Shown here: in pieces, positions 36,265 to 48,277 of the stretch | Position numbering within the stretch: the first letter of the stretch is position 1 | How the letters are laid out: each line of letters opens with the position of its first letter | From: Peromyscus leucopus | Taxonomy: Eukaryota; Chordata; Mammalia; Rodentia; Cricetidae | Direction of reading: 5' to 3' | NCBI RefSeq assembly: GCF_004664715.2 | Contig: NC_051079.1 | Span: 60,876,660-60,940,659, forward strand | DNA: 64,000 bases | Translations under genes and position numbers: made by a program | The notes under the pieces: generated by a model | Seen by the model: the letters and a program-made list of their open reading frames with translations, nothing else | The model's database searches: none | What the model was told of the DNA's origin: nothing

Positions 36265-36430
36265 TGTATTGCCTTAAACCAAGAGCCAAACAAAAGTTAT
36301 CATCTTAATTGGGATAGAAATTGAAGTAGAGGGTCCGAAACCTTTCTTCAGTGAAGAAGAAGAAGAGACATGGGACAAGGCTGTGAATGTGCCTTTGTGG
36401 GGGAAAAAATAATAACTACTGGGAAGCCTC
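36265..36430 (-). mobile_element. LINE-1 (Lx-like) 3'-UTR piece, antisense
   Basis: Aligns by eye with 37570-37745: both share 'accaagagccaaacaaa', 'cttcttcagtgaaga' type wording and 'gtgaatgtg/gtgagtgtg'. Assigned to a LINE-1 3' UTR because the longer partner begins with an L1 3' end. Confidence 0.45.
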
Positions 36431-36618
36431 AGCTTCATCTGGATAAGAAAATTGGAAGCTAGACAAACCACCTTCCCCCCTTAGCCCGCCCTGTCCCTCA
36501 AACATGCTCACTGGTAACTAGCTCTTCATTCTGAGCCAGATAACAGAGCGCTGCTGCTGCAAGCATGTGCAGTAATAACTGGAAATTTCTGATAAGGAGC
36601 ATAGAGTTGGAGATTTCT

Positions 36619-36621
36619 TTA

Positions 36622-36663
<42 letters not shown>

Positions 36664-36680
36664 CTCCATCTCTCTCTCCC
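36619..36680. repeat. (TC)n-rich tract
   Basis: Slightly impure CT repeat. Confidence 0.93.
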
Positions 36681-37419
36681 TTTCTCTCCTATATTTTGTT
36701 TCTAAATCATCGAGTGAATGGGCGGGGGTGGTGTTCAAGCCAAAATAATCTCAACTGTGTCTCAATAAATTGCTTTTTAATAGGAGGAAGTGAATCCAGG
36801 AAAGACAGATGGAAAGAGAGTCGGAGCCTTATGTTTGCCCCTCCCTCGTGGTGCCACCCTCACAGGTGCCTACTGGGAGGTGTATGGAAGAGCTGAGCTT
36901 CAGGAAGGGAAAGGGGCCCTGACAGCCCCACACCCGAGTCAGTCTTGCACTCACTTTTTAAGGGCCAGAAAGAGCCCACATCCACTTCTTCCCAACACTC
37001 CATCAGCAATCCCCATGTTTCCACTTCTCTGTTTTGAGAGATATCTGGACCATATTCACCATGTTCCCATTGGTTCCACCACACATTCATCTTACTCTAA
37101 CCTCTCCCTTGGCATTCCTGAGGTCAGGGTCATTTGACAGGACTTCCAGAGTTCTTGTCCCTCTAGAATGCTCACTAAATCTCCACCACTTACATTTCCC
37201 CACTTTCTGAGGAAGAAGCTTGGGGTACACTCTGGCTCCTTCTCCTCGCTCATCTCTATCTTCTCACCCCTTCCTTGGTTCTTCTAACACCCAAAGTAAG
37301 GTTTTACTTATTTTTTCCAGTGTGCATGTTTGGCTGTAAAATTGTGTTATGTATTATACAAAAATTTATTTGAATGAATTTATTCATAGTACTTTCCAGT
37401 TTTATACATTTAATTACAT

Positions 37420-38050
37420 TTTACCTATTCATTGAGAATTCCATGCATACATACAATGTATTTTGATCATGTGTGTGTGCGTGTATCACACTGCTCTCAA
37501 ACGTCTTGCTTTTATGTGTATCGCTTACAGCCATATCTGCTGTGAGTAGATATGCTCATAAGTCACTGATAATTATCTTAAACCAAACCAAGAGCCAAAC
37601 AAAATAATTATCACATTCATTGAGGTAGAAGTTACAGTAGGGAGTCCAAAACTTTTCTTCAGTGAAGAGGAAGATGGGACATAGTACAATGCCTGTGAGT
37701 GTGGCCGAGTGAGTTCAATTAGTGCTGCTCTTTGTGGGTGTAGGGCCATCCTTTGGAATCTAGTCAACCTCTAGGGACCACACACCTAAAGAAAAGTGCC
37801 TCTTCCTCTCCTAGCAGCCATCAACTGTCAATAGCTCCCTTTGCATGCTGGGATGTTTACTGGCCTGGTCTTGTGCAAGTTTTCCATAAACAACCGCAGC
37901 TGCCGTCAGCTCATGGGTGTGATGGCCCTGTCATGCCCAGAAGACACTGTTTTGCCTCAATAATCTCCAACCTCTAGCTCTTACAATCTGTCTTCCCCCT
38001 CTTTCAAGATGTTTTCTGAGCCTCAGGCCCATGACCTCTCCAGACAAGGA
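37420..38050 (-). mobile_element. LINE-1 (Lx-like) 3' UTR, antisense
   Basis: The left end carries 'attgagaattccatgcatac' and 'caatgtattttgatcatgtg', the complement of an L1 3' terminus. It continues with 'agcagccatcaactgtcaat' and 'catgcccagaagacactgtt', which I recognise from rodent L1 3' UTRs. Confidence in the family is moderate. Confidence 0.5.
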
Positions 38051-39145
38051 TTGTTGGCCAAATTCACAGTACCATGCATGAGTTCTCTCCTGTGGAGAGA
38101 GCCTTAAATCCAATCATAAAGGAGTTGGTTGCCCCTACAAGATTCATGCTATTATTGTACACATGACCGTGTCTTTCCAAGCCACTCATTGCTGTAGCTT
38201 TCAGGGTTCACAGCTAGGTAAGATTGTTGATGACTTTTTTTTTTCCTGAAGGGCCTGCTTAGCACCTTCCAGGACCATGAAAGCTAAGCAGCAGAAGGGA
38301 ATCTTCAGGTCAGCTTGCTTGCTCCAAGTCATGTGATCAAACGTGTGGCTCCTTAGCAATAAGGTCTTCCTATCAAGCTCTTCTGTGCAATCAAGAGCAA
38401 AGGTAGTAACTTAGATTGTTTGGGGGAGCTTGGGAAGAGGTATTCACACTCGCTGGATCTTTATTTGGTAACCTATGTCTTCTGGGAGGAGCACTAATCC
38501 CCTGTGTAGGGTGAACTCGCTTGAACAGTCCTTTCTCCCTTTACTGTTCACCAGCAAACATTTTTTACATAATATTCCACATGTACTTGGGTTTCTCACC
38601 ATTGTACGGCAGCCAGAGCACAAGGCTTTTCCTTCACCCATCCATCTCTCTAAAAACTGTGATTTCACCGTTATTACAGCACAAAGGGAAAATTGCAACC
38701 CCACTCTTTGTGCATTTCACCCGTGTGATATTTTACACCTTTCAGCAGCCCTATTGCAAACTTCTGAATAAATCCATCAAATTCAATCAAATGCTGCCAA
38801 AATTTCAATACATGTCATTATTTATTTTCAACCTTGTTTGTAGGAAAATAATTCTGCCTACCCTAAGCCTTCTACAACTTACTGCATGATGCCAATTTAA
38901 CTTTCCCTGCCCTTTTCACATTCAAGTACAACCAGACATTTCCTAAGACAAGCCTGCTCTCTCTTTTTTGCCTCCAACAGTCAACTTGTCTCTCCTTATA
39001 CTTTTCAGATAAAGCTAAAATGTCCCATGACTTCCTCAGGCAGTTTCTTTCAACAGCCTAGAGCTCGAATACAGTAAGTCCATATACACATGTTAGTTAC
39101 CTCGAAGTTTTACATTTTAAGAACAGCGTGTATTTCTTTTAGTCG
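38051..39145. other. Unassigned intergenic sequence
   Basis: Overlapping open frames at 38475-38889 (98 and 122 codons) and 38444-38704 on the other strand resemble nothing known. No splice-flanked exon is apparent. Confidence 0.4.
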
Positions 39146-39215
39146 TGATGGAGAACAAACCCAAGCCTAGTGCTTTCCAGATGAGCACTTTACCACTGGG
39201 CTACATTCCCAACCC
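39146..39215 (-). mobile_element. ID/B4-like tRNA-derived SINE remnant
   Basis: 'gcactttaccactgggctac' followed by 'attcccaaccc' is the complement of an ID-type head. Diverged. Confidence 0.6.
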
Positions 39216-40320
39216 TGCAATTTTCATAACTGACCCCGAAACACTTCGGCTTAGATTTGCTCAGTAAAGCTGGCATAATCATAGTACACACATTTAAAAT
39301 CAAGGATAAAACATGTAAAGTCATGTCAATTTGAAAATGCAGCCAGGGAAAACTAGGGCAAAAGCATCGATCAAATATACTTGACAATAAGAAATAATAA
39401 CTGGAAAGTTGGAAAGATGAAAAATTAGAAATATGCCCAAAATAGATAGGTTTTCCAGTTCCTTAGGGATGCTTTAAGTGATGTGGTCAAGGAAGTTCTG
39501 TTAGAGTGTGAATCTTTAAGGACTACAAACATGTAGTACATATTGAATTTAGGTGTTAATGTTAAAACTTCAGTTTTGCACTCTAGATTTACTTTAGAAA
39601 ATAAGCATTATAATAGACTTATATTTGCAAAAATCCTAAGTTTTAACAATATTGTGAATATCACAAGTAATTATTATAAAGACACCATGAGTCCAGAGTT
39701 AGAAGAAAATTTATTTCATAAATTAAAAAAACTGAACCAACAAATATTTAAGAAAAGACCATTGATTTAGTGTAATCTGTACACATTTGGTTGTCTTAGA
39801 AATGACAACAAAACCCACAGAAAATGTTAAGAGTGTTGCACAGCAACCCCATAATTTTCCCTGTGCTTACACTGCAAGAAACAAACTGGATTTACAGTCT
39901 ATGTACCAATTAATGCCCAGAGTTCTCCTTACACCAAAATCTCCTTGCATTTGCCACTTAGCTGGCTTTGATCAAGCTTTGTGAAACCCAGACTGTGGGC
40001 TGTGTATTCAGACTCTTGGTGTCTTCTGATCTACACACAGAACCACATCCTGAAGCTTTTTCCTCTATGGGTGTAGCTCTAGAAGCAGTGGGTGCCTTCT
40101 CTGGATTTTATGGTCCAGGCAGAGAATGTGTTCTTATCATACTCTTCAAAGCACTGAGCACTTTCTTCAAGTTCGAGGGACAGGTGACCTGCTGGAGAGA
40201 GATAGTGATTTAAATACAGGCAGACACACAGCTTCTTATAGTATGTGGAATGGCCTTAGAAATTTATTTTTTTTAATTTTATTTTATTAATTTCTTTTTT
40301 TTCTCTCTTTCTACCCTACA
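39216..40320. other. Unassigned AT-rich sequence
   Basis: No recognised repeat or gene, apart from a T/A-rich patch at 40260-40310 that leads into the next LINE-1. Confidence 0.4.
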
Positions 40321-41030
40321 GGTCCTTTACATATATTTTATGACTCCAGTTTAGTGTTTTTATGGAATTCTTGAGTGTGTGAATGAGTAGTTCTTACGTT
40401 TCTTGGGCTTTCTCTTGGGCTTGTTTACTTCTGTTTATTTTGTCCAATTTATGGAAGTCTGCCAGAGTCCAGCTCTGACCTGTTCCCACCTTTCAAAGTA
40501 TTTTTGGGTAGAAGAGAGAGAAATGAGGAAATATTAGGTAGAAAGATAGAAAGAGATGGTAAGAAAGACAGAGACACAGGATAGCTTCAAGAGGCCCAGA
40601 GCTTTATTCAAAATGTTTTTTCTAACATATGGCAAGGGGACAGGCAAAAGACCTCCCATTGCAAGATCAAAGTACAGCCAAGTGTAGACCCTTCAAACAC
40701 CTGGTAACCACGCCTGTGGCCAAACCATCCCATTATGCAGCCCTCCTGGGTGAAGCAATCTCAGAGTCTCTGACCCAGAGTAATGTCTCATTAGGAAGCC
40801 TCTGTGGGCCACTACACTAATTCCAAAGTGTTAATTGTTGTTTTATCATATTACATTATAGTATAGTATGGTATCATCCCTTAGAAACCTGTTTGTTCTC
40901 TGATGAGAAACAGAAAGAGGGTGGATCTGGATGGGAGTGGAGGTAAAGAGAAATTGAGAGAAGTAGAGGGAAGAGAACCAAACCATGATATATTATGTGA
41001 GGAAAAAAATCAATTTTCAACTAACAGAGT
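40321..41030 (+). mobile_element. LINE-1 (Lx-like) 3' UTR, split by a solo LTR
   Basis: Pieces at about 40321-40459 ('gtttttatggaattcttgag', 'gggctttctcttgggcttgt') and 40817-41030 ('tctgatgagaaacagaaaga', 'gtggatctggatgggagtgg') join as one plus-strand L1 3' UTR. The split is an ERV LTR. Confidence 0.65.
40460..40816 (-). mobile_element. ERVK-type solo LTR, antisense
   Basis: Read on the minus strand it starts 'tgtagtggcccacagaggct' and ends 'gagctggactctggca' (TG...CA). It contains 'ttgaataaagctctgggcct', a polyadenylation signal in the usual R-region context. Length 357 bp with no internal region. The insertion point is inside an L1 3' UTR; no perfect target duplication is visible. Confidence 0.72.
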
Positions 41031-43304
41031 GGGGGGAAAAAAGAAGCAAAGTCCAAAGACAATTTTGGCTTTACTTGAATTTCTGAAACCTCTTCCAAAG
41101 ATCCTTCATTTTCTCGCATAACCATCCTGCAAGTCTTCACAGAGCAGCTCTTAGTCAGGGAACAGTTGCTGGCAAATCTGGTAACACTGAGGGTCCTTTG
41201 TGTTCCATATAAGAGGATAAGTCAGAACCAGAAAGTCTTGAGACAAGGAGACATAGCATTTATGTCTACATCACTTTTCCTTCCCAATGGCAGACTATCA
41301 TTTGTTTCTTTCAATTTTCAGATCTTTCCATTTTTTTTCTCCCCCAAGTACTCCAGTTTCTCAATAGAATCTTCACACTCCAAATCACCTTTCTTCACAT
41401 TAATACCATAAGAAAGGGCTTACAGTTATCTGTACAACACCCTTCAGGACATCAATGTCTGGATGGGGGATGTCTGAGAACACTAGAGTATTTGACAAAG
41501 CAGCATCAAGGAATACCTAGAAGCAAACAAGGCCTGGTTTTCTAGATTAAGTTTTCTGGATTTCAGTGCAGAAACTGAAAGGAGGCTCAGAATATCGCTC
41601 CATATGCTTGGATCTAGGTTCTTTTGCACAAAAAGACCTGTGTTTGATCACAGTAGTCTTTGTAGGTTTTTGAGCTTGGAAAATCTTCTCTGAAATCTGT
41701 GCACACATACATGTGAGTCCACCCCCACCCCCACCCCCCCAACAGCACACAACAGGAAAAGGAGCTCATGATACATGTTACTTATAGCCTTGAGAGTCTC
41801 TGTGAAATCCTGTTCACATGACGCTCTTAACGTTGGGCTTTTCTGGTAAAAACCTCTCTACGTGGCTCTTAGCGTCTCCTACCATTGTGCCTTCTTTTAC
41901 AAGATGTCAAGGCTCTTGGTCACCTTAACAACCCATGGGCACAAGCCTAGGCAGAGCTGCCACCATGAGGATTGAGAACCGTTTTTTTTAATCAGCCAGA
42001 AATAATCCTGCGGAGGGAAACCAGGAGGAGTTGCTGGAGATCAAAAGCTTCCCATCTAAGCATCCTAGACCTGATTGGGTATCAGAAGTTAGCAAGCCTA
42101 CAAATTATTCAGTGGATTAATATAAATGCATAGTCCTGAGCCTTTCTCAAACAATTATTAGATGGATTTTAGGCAAGACCTACAAGCCTGAATCTCCAAG
42201 CATTTCTCACAGGGTAGAAGTTTCTAATGTCACCAGTATTTCTGGGTCCATTCAGTCTGTTCATCATCACACCCCAAGGAGTTGGTTCTCTGGTACCCCA
42301 TGCAAGAGACAGGGTGAGAGGGCTATCATAAACCCTTTCTCTTGCCACCTGGAAGCTATACATTCAACAACACAGAATGAAATAAATGTGGCTCAAGCCA
42401 CTGGCTAAATTTGGATCTACTTTCTTTCTAAGGTCAAAATAGCTCCATTTCCTGTTCTCCAGGGTTCACTCATTTTATAGGCTAAACATTTGACAATTAG
42501 GTGAAGTAAATAACCATCCTTCTGGATCATAACATCTGTTTTAGGTATGCCAAACTCACGCCTATACTTGTCCATTCATCTCTGGCCAAGAAACATAAAA
42601 ATGGCCTCTCCCTGGGTGGCTTCCCTCCTCGAGACTGCTCCTTAGATCCCTGCCTGTTGCCTTGCCCTCCTTTATAAAGGAAGAAAGTTTCATCTTATTT
42701 CATGGCTTATAGTGACATCAGTGACAATGAAACTAGAACCAAATGGCTCTTTGAAAGATAGGAGGAGGACTCCTCTTACTCACACAAAGGACACAGTCAA
42801 ACTCGGTTCTCATCAGAACCATGGTCACCTTCCTAAAGCACCACATTGGAGGAACACTTTCTGAGAAAGGTGCCGAGCCTAGTTTTGAGCACCAGAATAC
42901 TATTTTCTCCCAAGCCTTGAACACTTGTACTAGGCCAGAGCAAAATGTTTGTGGTATATGACTGTGGCAGTTTGGACCTCAGAACCCAGGCAACTCTGTC
43001 CGTCACCTTTAGATCATGCTCTAAATAGAGTGACATCACAATTCTCAGTTCAGTGCAGTGACTTTGGCTGAGAGACCCTTCACAGCCTTGAGCCTGGGCC
43101 TCTCAGACTCTTAGCTCTCACACAGAAGACATCTGGATCCTCACGTCTACCCGGTGAAGGAACTTGAACATCTGTAAATTTTCATGCCTGCCATCTGACT
43201 GCAAACTCTGATAAATGGACTACTAAGCAAACATCCTCCCCACTGCTCCTCCACCGCCCACATCCAGGACCAGTATCACATGTCTCTTAGAAAAAAACTA
43301 AGTT
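41031..43304. other. Unassigned intergenic sequence
   Basis: Only a C-rich patch at about 41722-41740 stands out. No gene was recognised. Confidence 0.4.
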
Positions 43305-43515
43305 TTAGTTGTATGTGTATGAGCGTTTTGCCTACATGCATGTATATACATGCACCACACAGATTCTTAGTGCCCTCGAGGTCCAGAAGAGGATGTCAGA
43401 TCTGCTGGAACTGGAGTTACAGACAGTTGAGAGCTTCATTGTGGATGCTGGGAACTGAGTGCTGGTCCTCTGCAAGAACAAGTGCTTTTAACCCCTGAGC
43501 CACCTCTCCAGATCC
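43305..43515 (-). mobile_element. B3 SINE
   Basis: 'gtatgagcgttttgcctaca', 'ggtccagaagaggatgtcag', 'tggaactggagttacagaca' and 'aacccctgagccacctctcc' are the complement of a B3, with the tRNA-like head at the right end. Confidence 0.88.
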
Positions 43516-43854
43516 AACACTTGCCTCGTTTCCCCACTCTGGAGTCAGATATATGGTTCCCATCTTACCCCCTCTTCTTGAACCAGCATCTCCTCCTCCT
43601 CTCTGCCTCTCCTTGGACTTATTTTTCTTTCTCTTATCTTTGTTCTTCAAAGCTTTGCCCAAGAAATAAGTTACTAAAAACAAACGATGTCAAAGTTTGT
43701 CTTTAAACAATGATAAAATTGGGCATGGAAAATGGCATTTTTAAAAAACCACAGACTTCCACCAAATATACAGAAATTTTTTTTTACAAATGCTGAGACT
43801 TCCTTTTTCCAACACATACCCACATAGGAAAAGTGTAGAAAATAGTATCAGGGT

Positions 43855-44067
43855 CTTTTGTTTGTTTGTTTGTTTGTTTGTTTGTTTTGGGGTTTTTGTT
43901 TGTTTGGTTTGGTTTTTTTGTTTTTTGTTTTGTTTTGGTTTGTTTTGGTTTGGTTTGGTTTTTGGTTTTTCAAGACAGGGTTTCTCTGTGTAGCTTTGTG
44001 CCTTTCCTGGAACTCACTTGGTAGCCCAGGCTGGCCTCTAACTCACAGAGATCCACCTGGCTCTGCC
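43855..44067 (-). mobile_element. B1 SINE, 5'-truncated, with (TTTG)n tail
   Basis: The (TTTG)n stretch at 43857-43964 is the A-rich tail in antisense. It is followed by 'caagacagggtttctctgtg' to 'ctggctctgcc', where the B1 stops about 40 bp short of its 5' end. The flanks 'tcagggt' at 43848-43854 and 44068-44074 are a perfect 7-bp repeat. Confidence 0.85.
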
Positions 44068-44069
44068 TC

Positions 44070-45279
44070 AGGGTTTGTTTGTTTTTTTCTTAACGTTTAT
44101 CTTATATATCACTGAATAAAGGTAAATATATCTGTAGGCTCAAAGGCTTTGGTGTCAGGTCCCTGAGCTCTTCTTCAAGTAGACATGACATTCCAGATAA
44201 CACCAAATTAACCCTGCACTCCATTTCTCAAGCACTCAGTGCACCCACAAAATACTACATCATACATTTAAAGGAGAAAAATGTTCTACAGGTCTGTGCT
44301 ATTTCTGCCTATCACTTCTTTCCAGTGATATTGGATTAATATGAGTGAGAAAGAACAGCTACTCATTTAAATCAATGGAATATGGAAGAAAGTTTGATTG
44401 TGCTCCATAAAGACACACGCAACCAGTATGCTATTTTTTCTTTATAGTGGGGAGCAAACCCAGAGGCATGTACATGCTAGGTATGCGTCTTAGCACTGAA
44501 CTATACCTAGACTAAAATATACTTTTAAGAGTCCAGTCGTCTTGGTATTATGTCAAAAACATAAATTTCAAACTTTATTTTGTTCTTCTTCAACTGATGT
44601 AAATTACCTAGGAAGCTGAACCTACCAAGCTTTAATACTAATTATATCAGGCTGTGATTGCCCATCAAAGCAATGCCCTAGAGACAGCTGACCCACATTG
44701 TTGAACTCTCTTCACATAGTCTGGATTCATAGATCATTCTCATATCCACTTACTGCAAAATATATGATAAAAGGCTTAGTAGCATGTCTTATAGATGACA
44801 TAAATGGGCCAGGAGTGCACTGGTCCTTAGAGATAAATGGATTCCGAAACATAAATTCTACCTAGTATCCACTGTGACTCATCTCTCAGTAGGCTACTTC
44901 TCTCAGGTACTACCTTCTTCCACACAGCAGCAGTCATGACCACATCTCCATCTCTGGAGAGGGTATGAAACCCAATGTCTCAGTTTATTGTTCTAAAAAC
45001 CCAAAGTAGGTCCAGCTAGATCGGGCATCCATCTGGAAACTGGTTGGGGAAAAGAGAGCCATGGGAAGCCCCCTACCACTCCCACCAAGTGCTCCCCAGA
45101 ACATGGGATTAGAAGGAGCACTTCTGAGAGGGACGCACTGTGGGTCTGGGTCTATGTAACCACAGAAGTTAAAACAGCTCCCATGTGGCAGTGGTCGCCT
45201 GGATGAAGTGATGGACAGAAACACAGAATGAGCAAGGTGTTTTGCAGTTAAACCTAACTCTTCTGAGTAGTCTGATAGT
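44070..45279. other. Mostly unassigned; ID-like scrap at 44448-44511
   Basis: At 44448-44511 'catgctaggtatgcgtctta' and 'gcactgaactatacc' resemble the complement of an ID/B4 head. The remainder has no recognised element or gene. Confidence 0.4.
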
Positions 45280-45640
45280 ATCTTAGTTGGAGTTTCTATT
45301 GCTGTGAAGAGACACCATGATCATGGCAACTCTTATAAAAAATTTAACTGGGTGGCTTACAGTTCAGAGGTTCAGTCCATTATCATCATGGTGGGACATG
45401 ATGATGTGCAGGCAGACATGGTGCAGGAGAAGGAGCTGAGAATTCTACATCTTGATCTACAGGCCACAGGGAGTGATCTGGGACACTGGGCATGGCTTGA
45501 GCATATATGAGACCGCAAAGCCTGCCCCAACAGTGACCCACTTCTTCCAACAAGGCCATACCTACTTCAACAGGTCATACCTCCTAATAGTGCCACTCCC
45601 TATGAGTTTATTAGTGGCAATTACATTCAAACTACCAGAC
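45280..45640 (-). mobile_element. MT/ORR1-type MaLR, 3' LTR (antisense)
   Basis: 'tattgctgtgaagagacacc', 'ggttcagtccattatcatca', 'gggcatggcttgagcatata' and 'cctcctaatagtgccactcc' are the complement of an MT-type LTR. With the internal piece and second LTR to the right it forms a two-LTR MaLR element. Confidence 0.75.
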
Positions 45641-45958
45641 TCCACTCCATGGCCCCCATAAGCTTGTAGCCATATCTTAATGTAAAATGCATTGTCCAAT
45701 TTCAAAAACCTGCAACAGTCTGTCACAGTCTCAACAACATTTAAAAGCTCAAAGTCTCTTCTGAGATTCATGAAATCCCTTAACTGTAATCTATAAAATC
45801 AAAATCAAAAAACAGATGACATACTTACCACATACAATGACACAAGGTATACATTTACCATTCCAAAAGGTAGAGAAGGGAGCATTACTCCACATTACTC
45901 CAAACAAACAAAAACATGATCCACTCTGTCATAGCAAAGTCCCAGTCCCTGGTACCAA
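45641..45958 (-). mobile_element. MaLR internal remnant with tRNA-Leu-type PBS
   Basis: 'aagcttgtagccatatctta', 'agtctcttctgagattcatg' and 'caaaatcaaaaaacagatga' match the shortened non-coding internal region of rodent MaLR elements in antisense. Its right end carries 'tccctggtacca' at 45946-45957. In sense this reads 'tggtaccaggga', close to a primer-binding site for tRNA-Leu, and it sits just next to the right-hand LTR as a primer-binding site should. No gag or pol sequence is present. Confidence 0.7.
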
Positions 45959-46155
45959 CTTCTTTCTTAGTTAGGGTTTTTATTTCTGTGAAGAGACACC
46001 ATGAGCACAGCAACTCTTATAAAGGAAAATATTTAATTGGGTGGCTTTCAGAGGCTTAGTCCATTATCACCAGGGCGGGTGGGGGGGATGTGGGGGGAAC
46101 ACATGGCAGTATGCAGGCAGACATGGTGCTAGAGAAGGAGCTGAGAGTCCTACAT

Positions 46156-46540
46156 TGTATTTGGAAGATTCCCTGTGTCCTGGCCTGCCAGTGGTCAGGA
46201 CAACTCTCTCCCATTCACATCCCCCAAGAAAACACACAGAGGCTTATATTAATTATAACTGCATGGCCATGGCTCAAGCCTTTTGCTAGCTAGTTCTTAG
46301 ATCTTAAATTAGCCCATAGCTATTAATCTATGTATCACCACATTTCCATGGCTTTACCTGTGTCCCAGTACATGTTGCTCCCTGGGCAGCTTGCTAGCAT
46401 CTCCCCTGGCCTTCTTCCTGTCTCTCTCTTGGAATTTCCCACCTGCCTTTAAGCTGCCTTACCATAGGCCAAATGGCTTTATTTATCAGCCAATCATAGT
46501 TTCCACCTAAAACCTGAGAACACTTAAAAAAAAAAAAAAA
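46156..46540 (-). mobile_element. ERV LTR, antisense, left end of the 2.1-kb insertion
   Basis: Related to the solo LTRs at 1404 and 56188: shared 'acacagaggcttatattaat', 'tcttaaattagccca' and 'ggctttatttatcagccaat'. Its minus-strand 3' end ('...cttccaaataca') abuts the duplication 'ctacat' at 46150-46155. The sense 5' edge is unclear, near an A18 run at about 46526. Confidence 0.6.
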
Positions 46541-46741
46541 AAGATTCTGAAACAGAGCTAAAAACAGCTTCCTACTCGTCTCTCTCAGGCTAGCCACAGC
46601 CTGCGGCTTGAGCTACTCTATGGGTGGTTTGTGGCATAAAGGCTTGACCTGCAGCATGGCAGATTCCCACTTGGTACACAGAGGTATCTCCAACCCACAC
46701 ATTATGCTGCTTAGTGGATTTAGCCTTTGCTAGTACAGACC

Positions 46742-46774
<33 letters not shown>

Positions 46775-47769
46775 TTTCTGGGCTACATGCTGCTTTGATT
46801 GAAGCATAGACCCACTGCCTCCCAGAGTCAGTGGCAACATGGCTCCCAGAAGTGGCAGTGAATTATCTCCACCATGTTGAAAAGCTGAGATGGGTGGAGT
46901 CAGCAGCCAAGGCTGCTGCTTCAGTACTGACCACTGCAGTTTAAAGAAAGCTGAACAGGCAGTGGACCGATGGCTTCTGGTGTGCAGTGGAACAGTAATT
47001 GAAACAGTTATTCTTGAAGGAGTACTAAGCTGACAGAGTCTAACCTCTCAATGGTAGACTGGAATTTAATAAAGGAGATGAAGCCACCCACAAAGCAAGA
47101 AGAATGGGCAGCTGAATTCCAAAAACACCAGAAACTTCCAGAATTTAAAATCCTGACTCATGAAAGGACACTGGCAGAATTCAAGTTTATCTGGTACATG
47201 GAATACTCACACCAAATGTGAGGTGGAGCTGTAGGCCTTGCCTACATCCTACTTCACAAATGAATCTGTCAAATATGCTAAATCTGTAGGCTGAAGATGC
47301 TGCCCCAATGTGCAGGGAAACCTCGGGTGACTGTCCAGGAAGCTGGCTGTTTCTGTCATAACTCATTTTTTGGAAGTCACTTGTTTGCACTTCCTATTTT
47401 ACTAGGTAATATTATTTCCTTCTTGGGTCTCTGAGGGAGTTGAAGATTAGATAGTTGTAACAACAATTTTCCTTGTTAAGAAATTCAGAAAAGAAACTCA
47501 CTAAGGAAGTGTAAAGTGTATAAGTTTTAAAGACATTATAGGATAGTTTTCGGTTGGTAATACAAGATAGGATAGCAGTGAATTGGGTACATTTTGGACT
47601 CACTAAAATAGGATAGATAATGGAATCTTTTCTCTGAATTTGTCAAATGCAAATGGACTAGACATTGTTGATGTATTTGTTGCTTATATATATTGTATAT
47701 AGTTATTGTATTTATTGTATATAGTTTTTCTTATTAGTTATAACTTTTTTATTAGATAAAAGGGGAAAA
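46541..47769 (+). mobile_element. ERV internal sequence ending in a polypurine tract
   Basis: About 1.2 kb with no recognisable gag, pol or env frame; stop codons occur in all frames, and an A29 run lies at 46742-46770. Its last bases 'aaaaggggaaaa' (to 47769) form a polypurine tract directly before a TG that starts an LTR, the standard layout at a retroviral 3' LTR. I infer a non-autonomous cricetid ERV; the family is not identified. Confidence 0.6.
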
Positions 47770-48277
47770 TGTGATATTTTATTTGTGCTGAAATATGATG
47801 ATATTTTATTTGTACATTAATAAATAAAGCTTGCCTGGAGATGGGGGGGGGGAAGGCCAGCCATCTTAAGTAAACAAAGAAGTCAGGCAGCACTCGCCCT
47901 TAATCCTATCACTTAGTAGGCAGGATCTCTATGTGTTCAAGACCACACTAGGGAACAGAGCCAAGCATGGTGACACATGCCTTTAATCACAGTACCAACC
48001 ATAAAGAGCTGGAAGTCTGTAGAAACAGACAGGAAGTAACAGAGCTGTGTAGGAAGAGGAAGTGAGGTATCTTGGCTAAGAGAGCCAATGAGAGGGCAGA
48101 AAAGCAAGGCATATAAAGCCTGGGTAGACAGGAAGTTGCTCTCCTTGGAAGCTGTGGAGTTGGTGAGGTGAGGTTAGCTGGTGGTTTTCTGTATTTCCCT
48201 GATCTCTCTAAGACATTAACCCAAATTTCTGACTCTATGTTTTTTATATACAAAGACCATTTAGAAATTCATCTACA
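47770..48277 (+). mobile_element. ERV 3' LTR carrying B1-like segments
   Basis: Starts 'tgtgatattttatttgtgct' right after the polypurine tract and ends 'aaattcatctaca' before 'ctacat'. It contains 'taataaataaagcttgcctg' and B1-like words ('atggtgacacatgcctttaa'). It is the same family as 58374-58842 and related to 5336-5733 and 59019-59513, which are in the other orientation. Length 508 bp. Confidence 0.75.
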
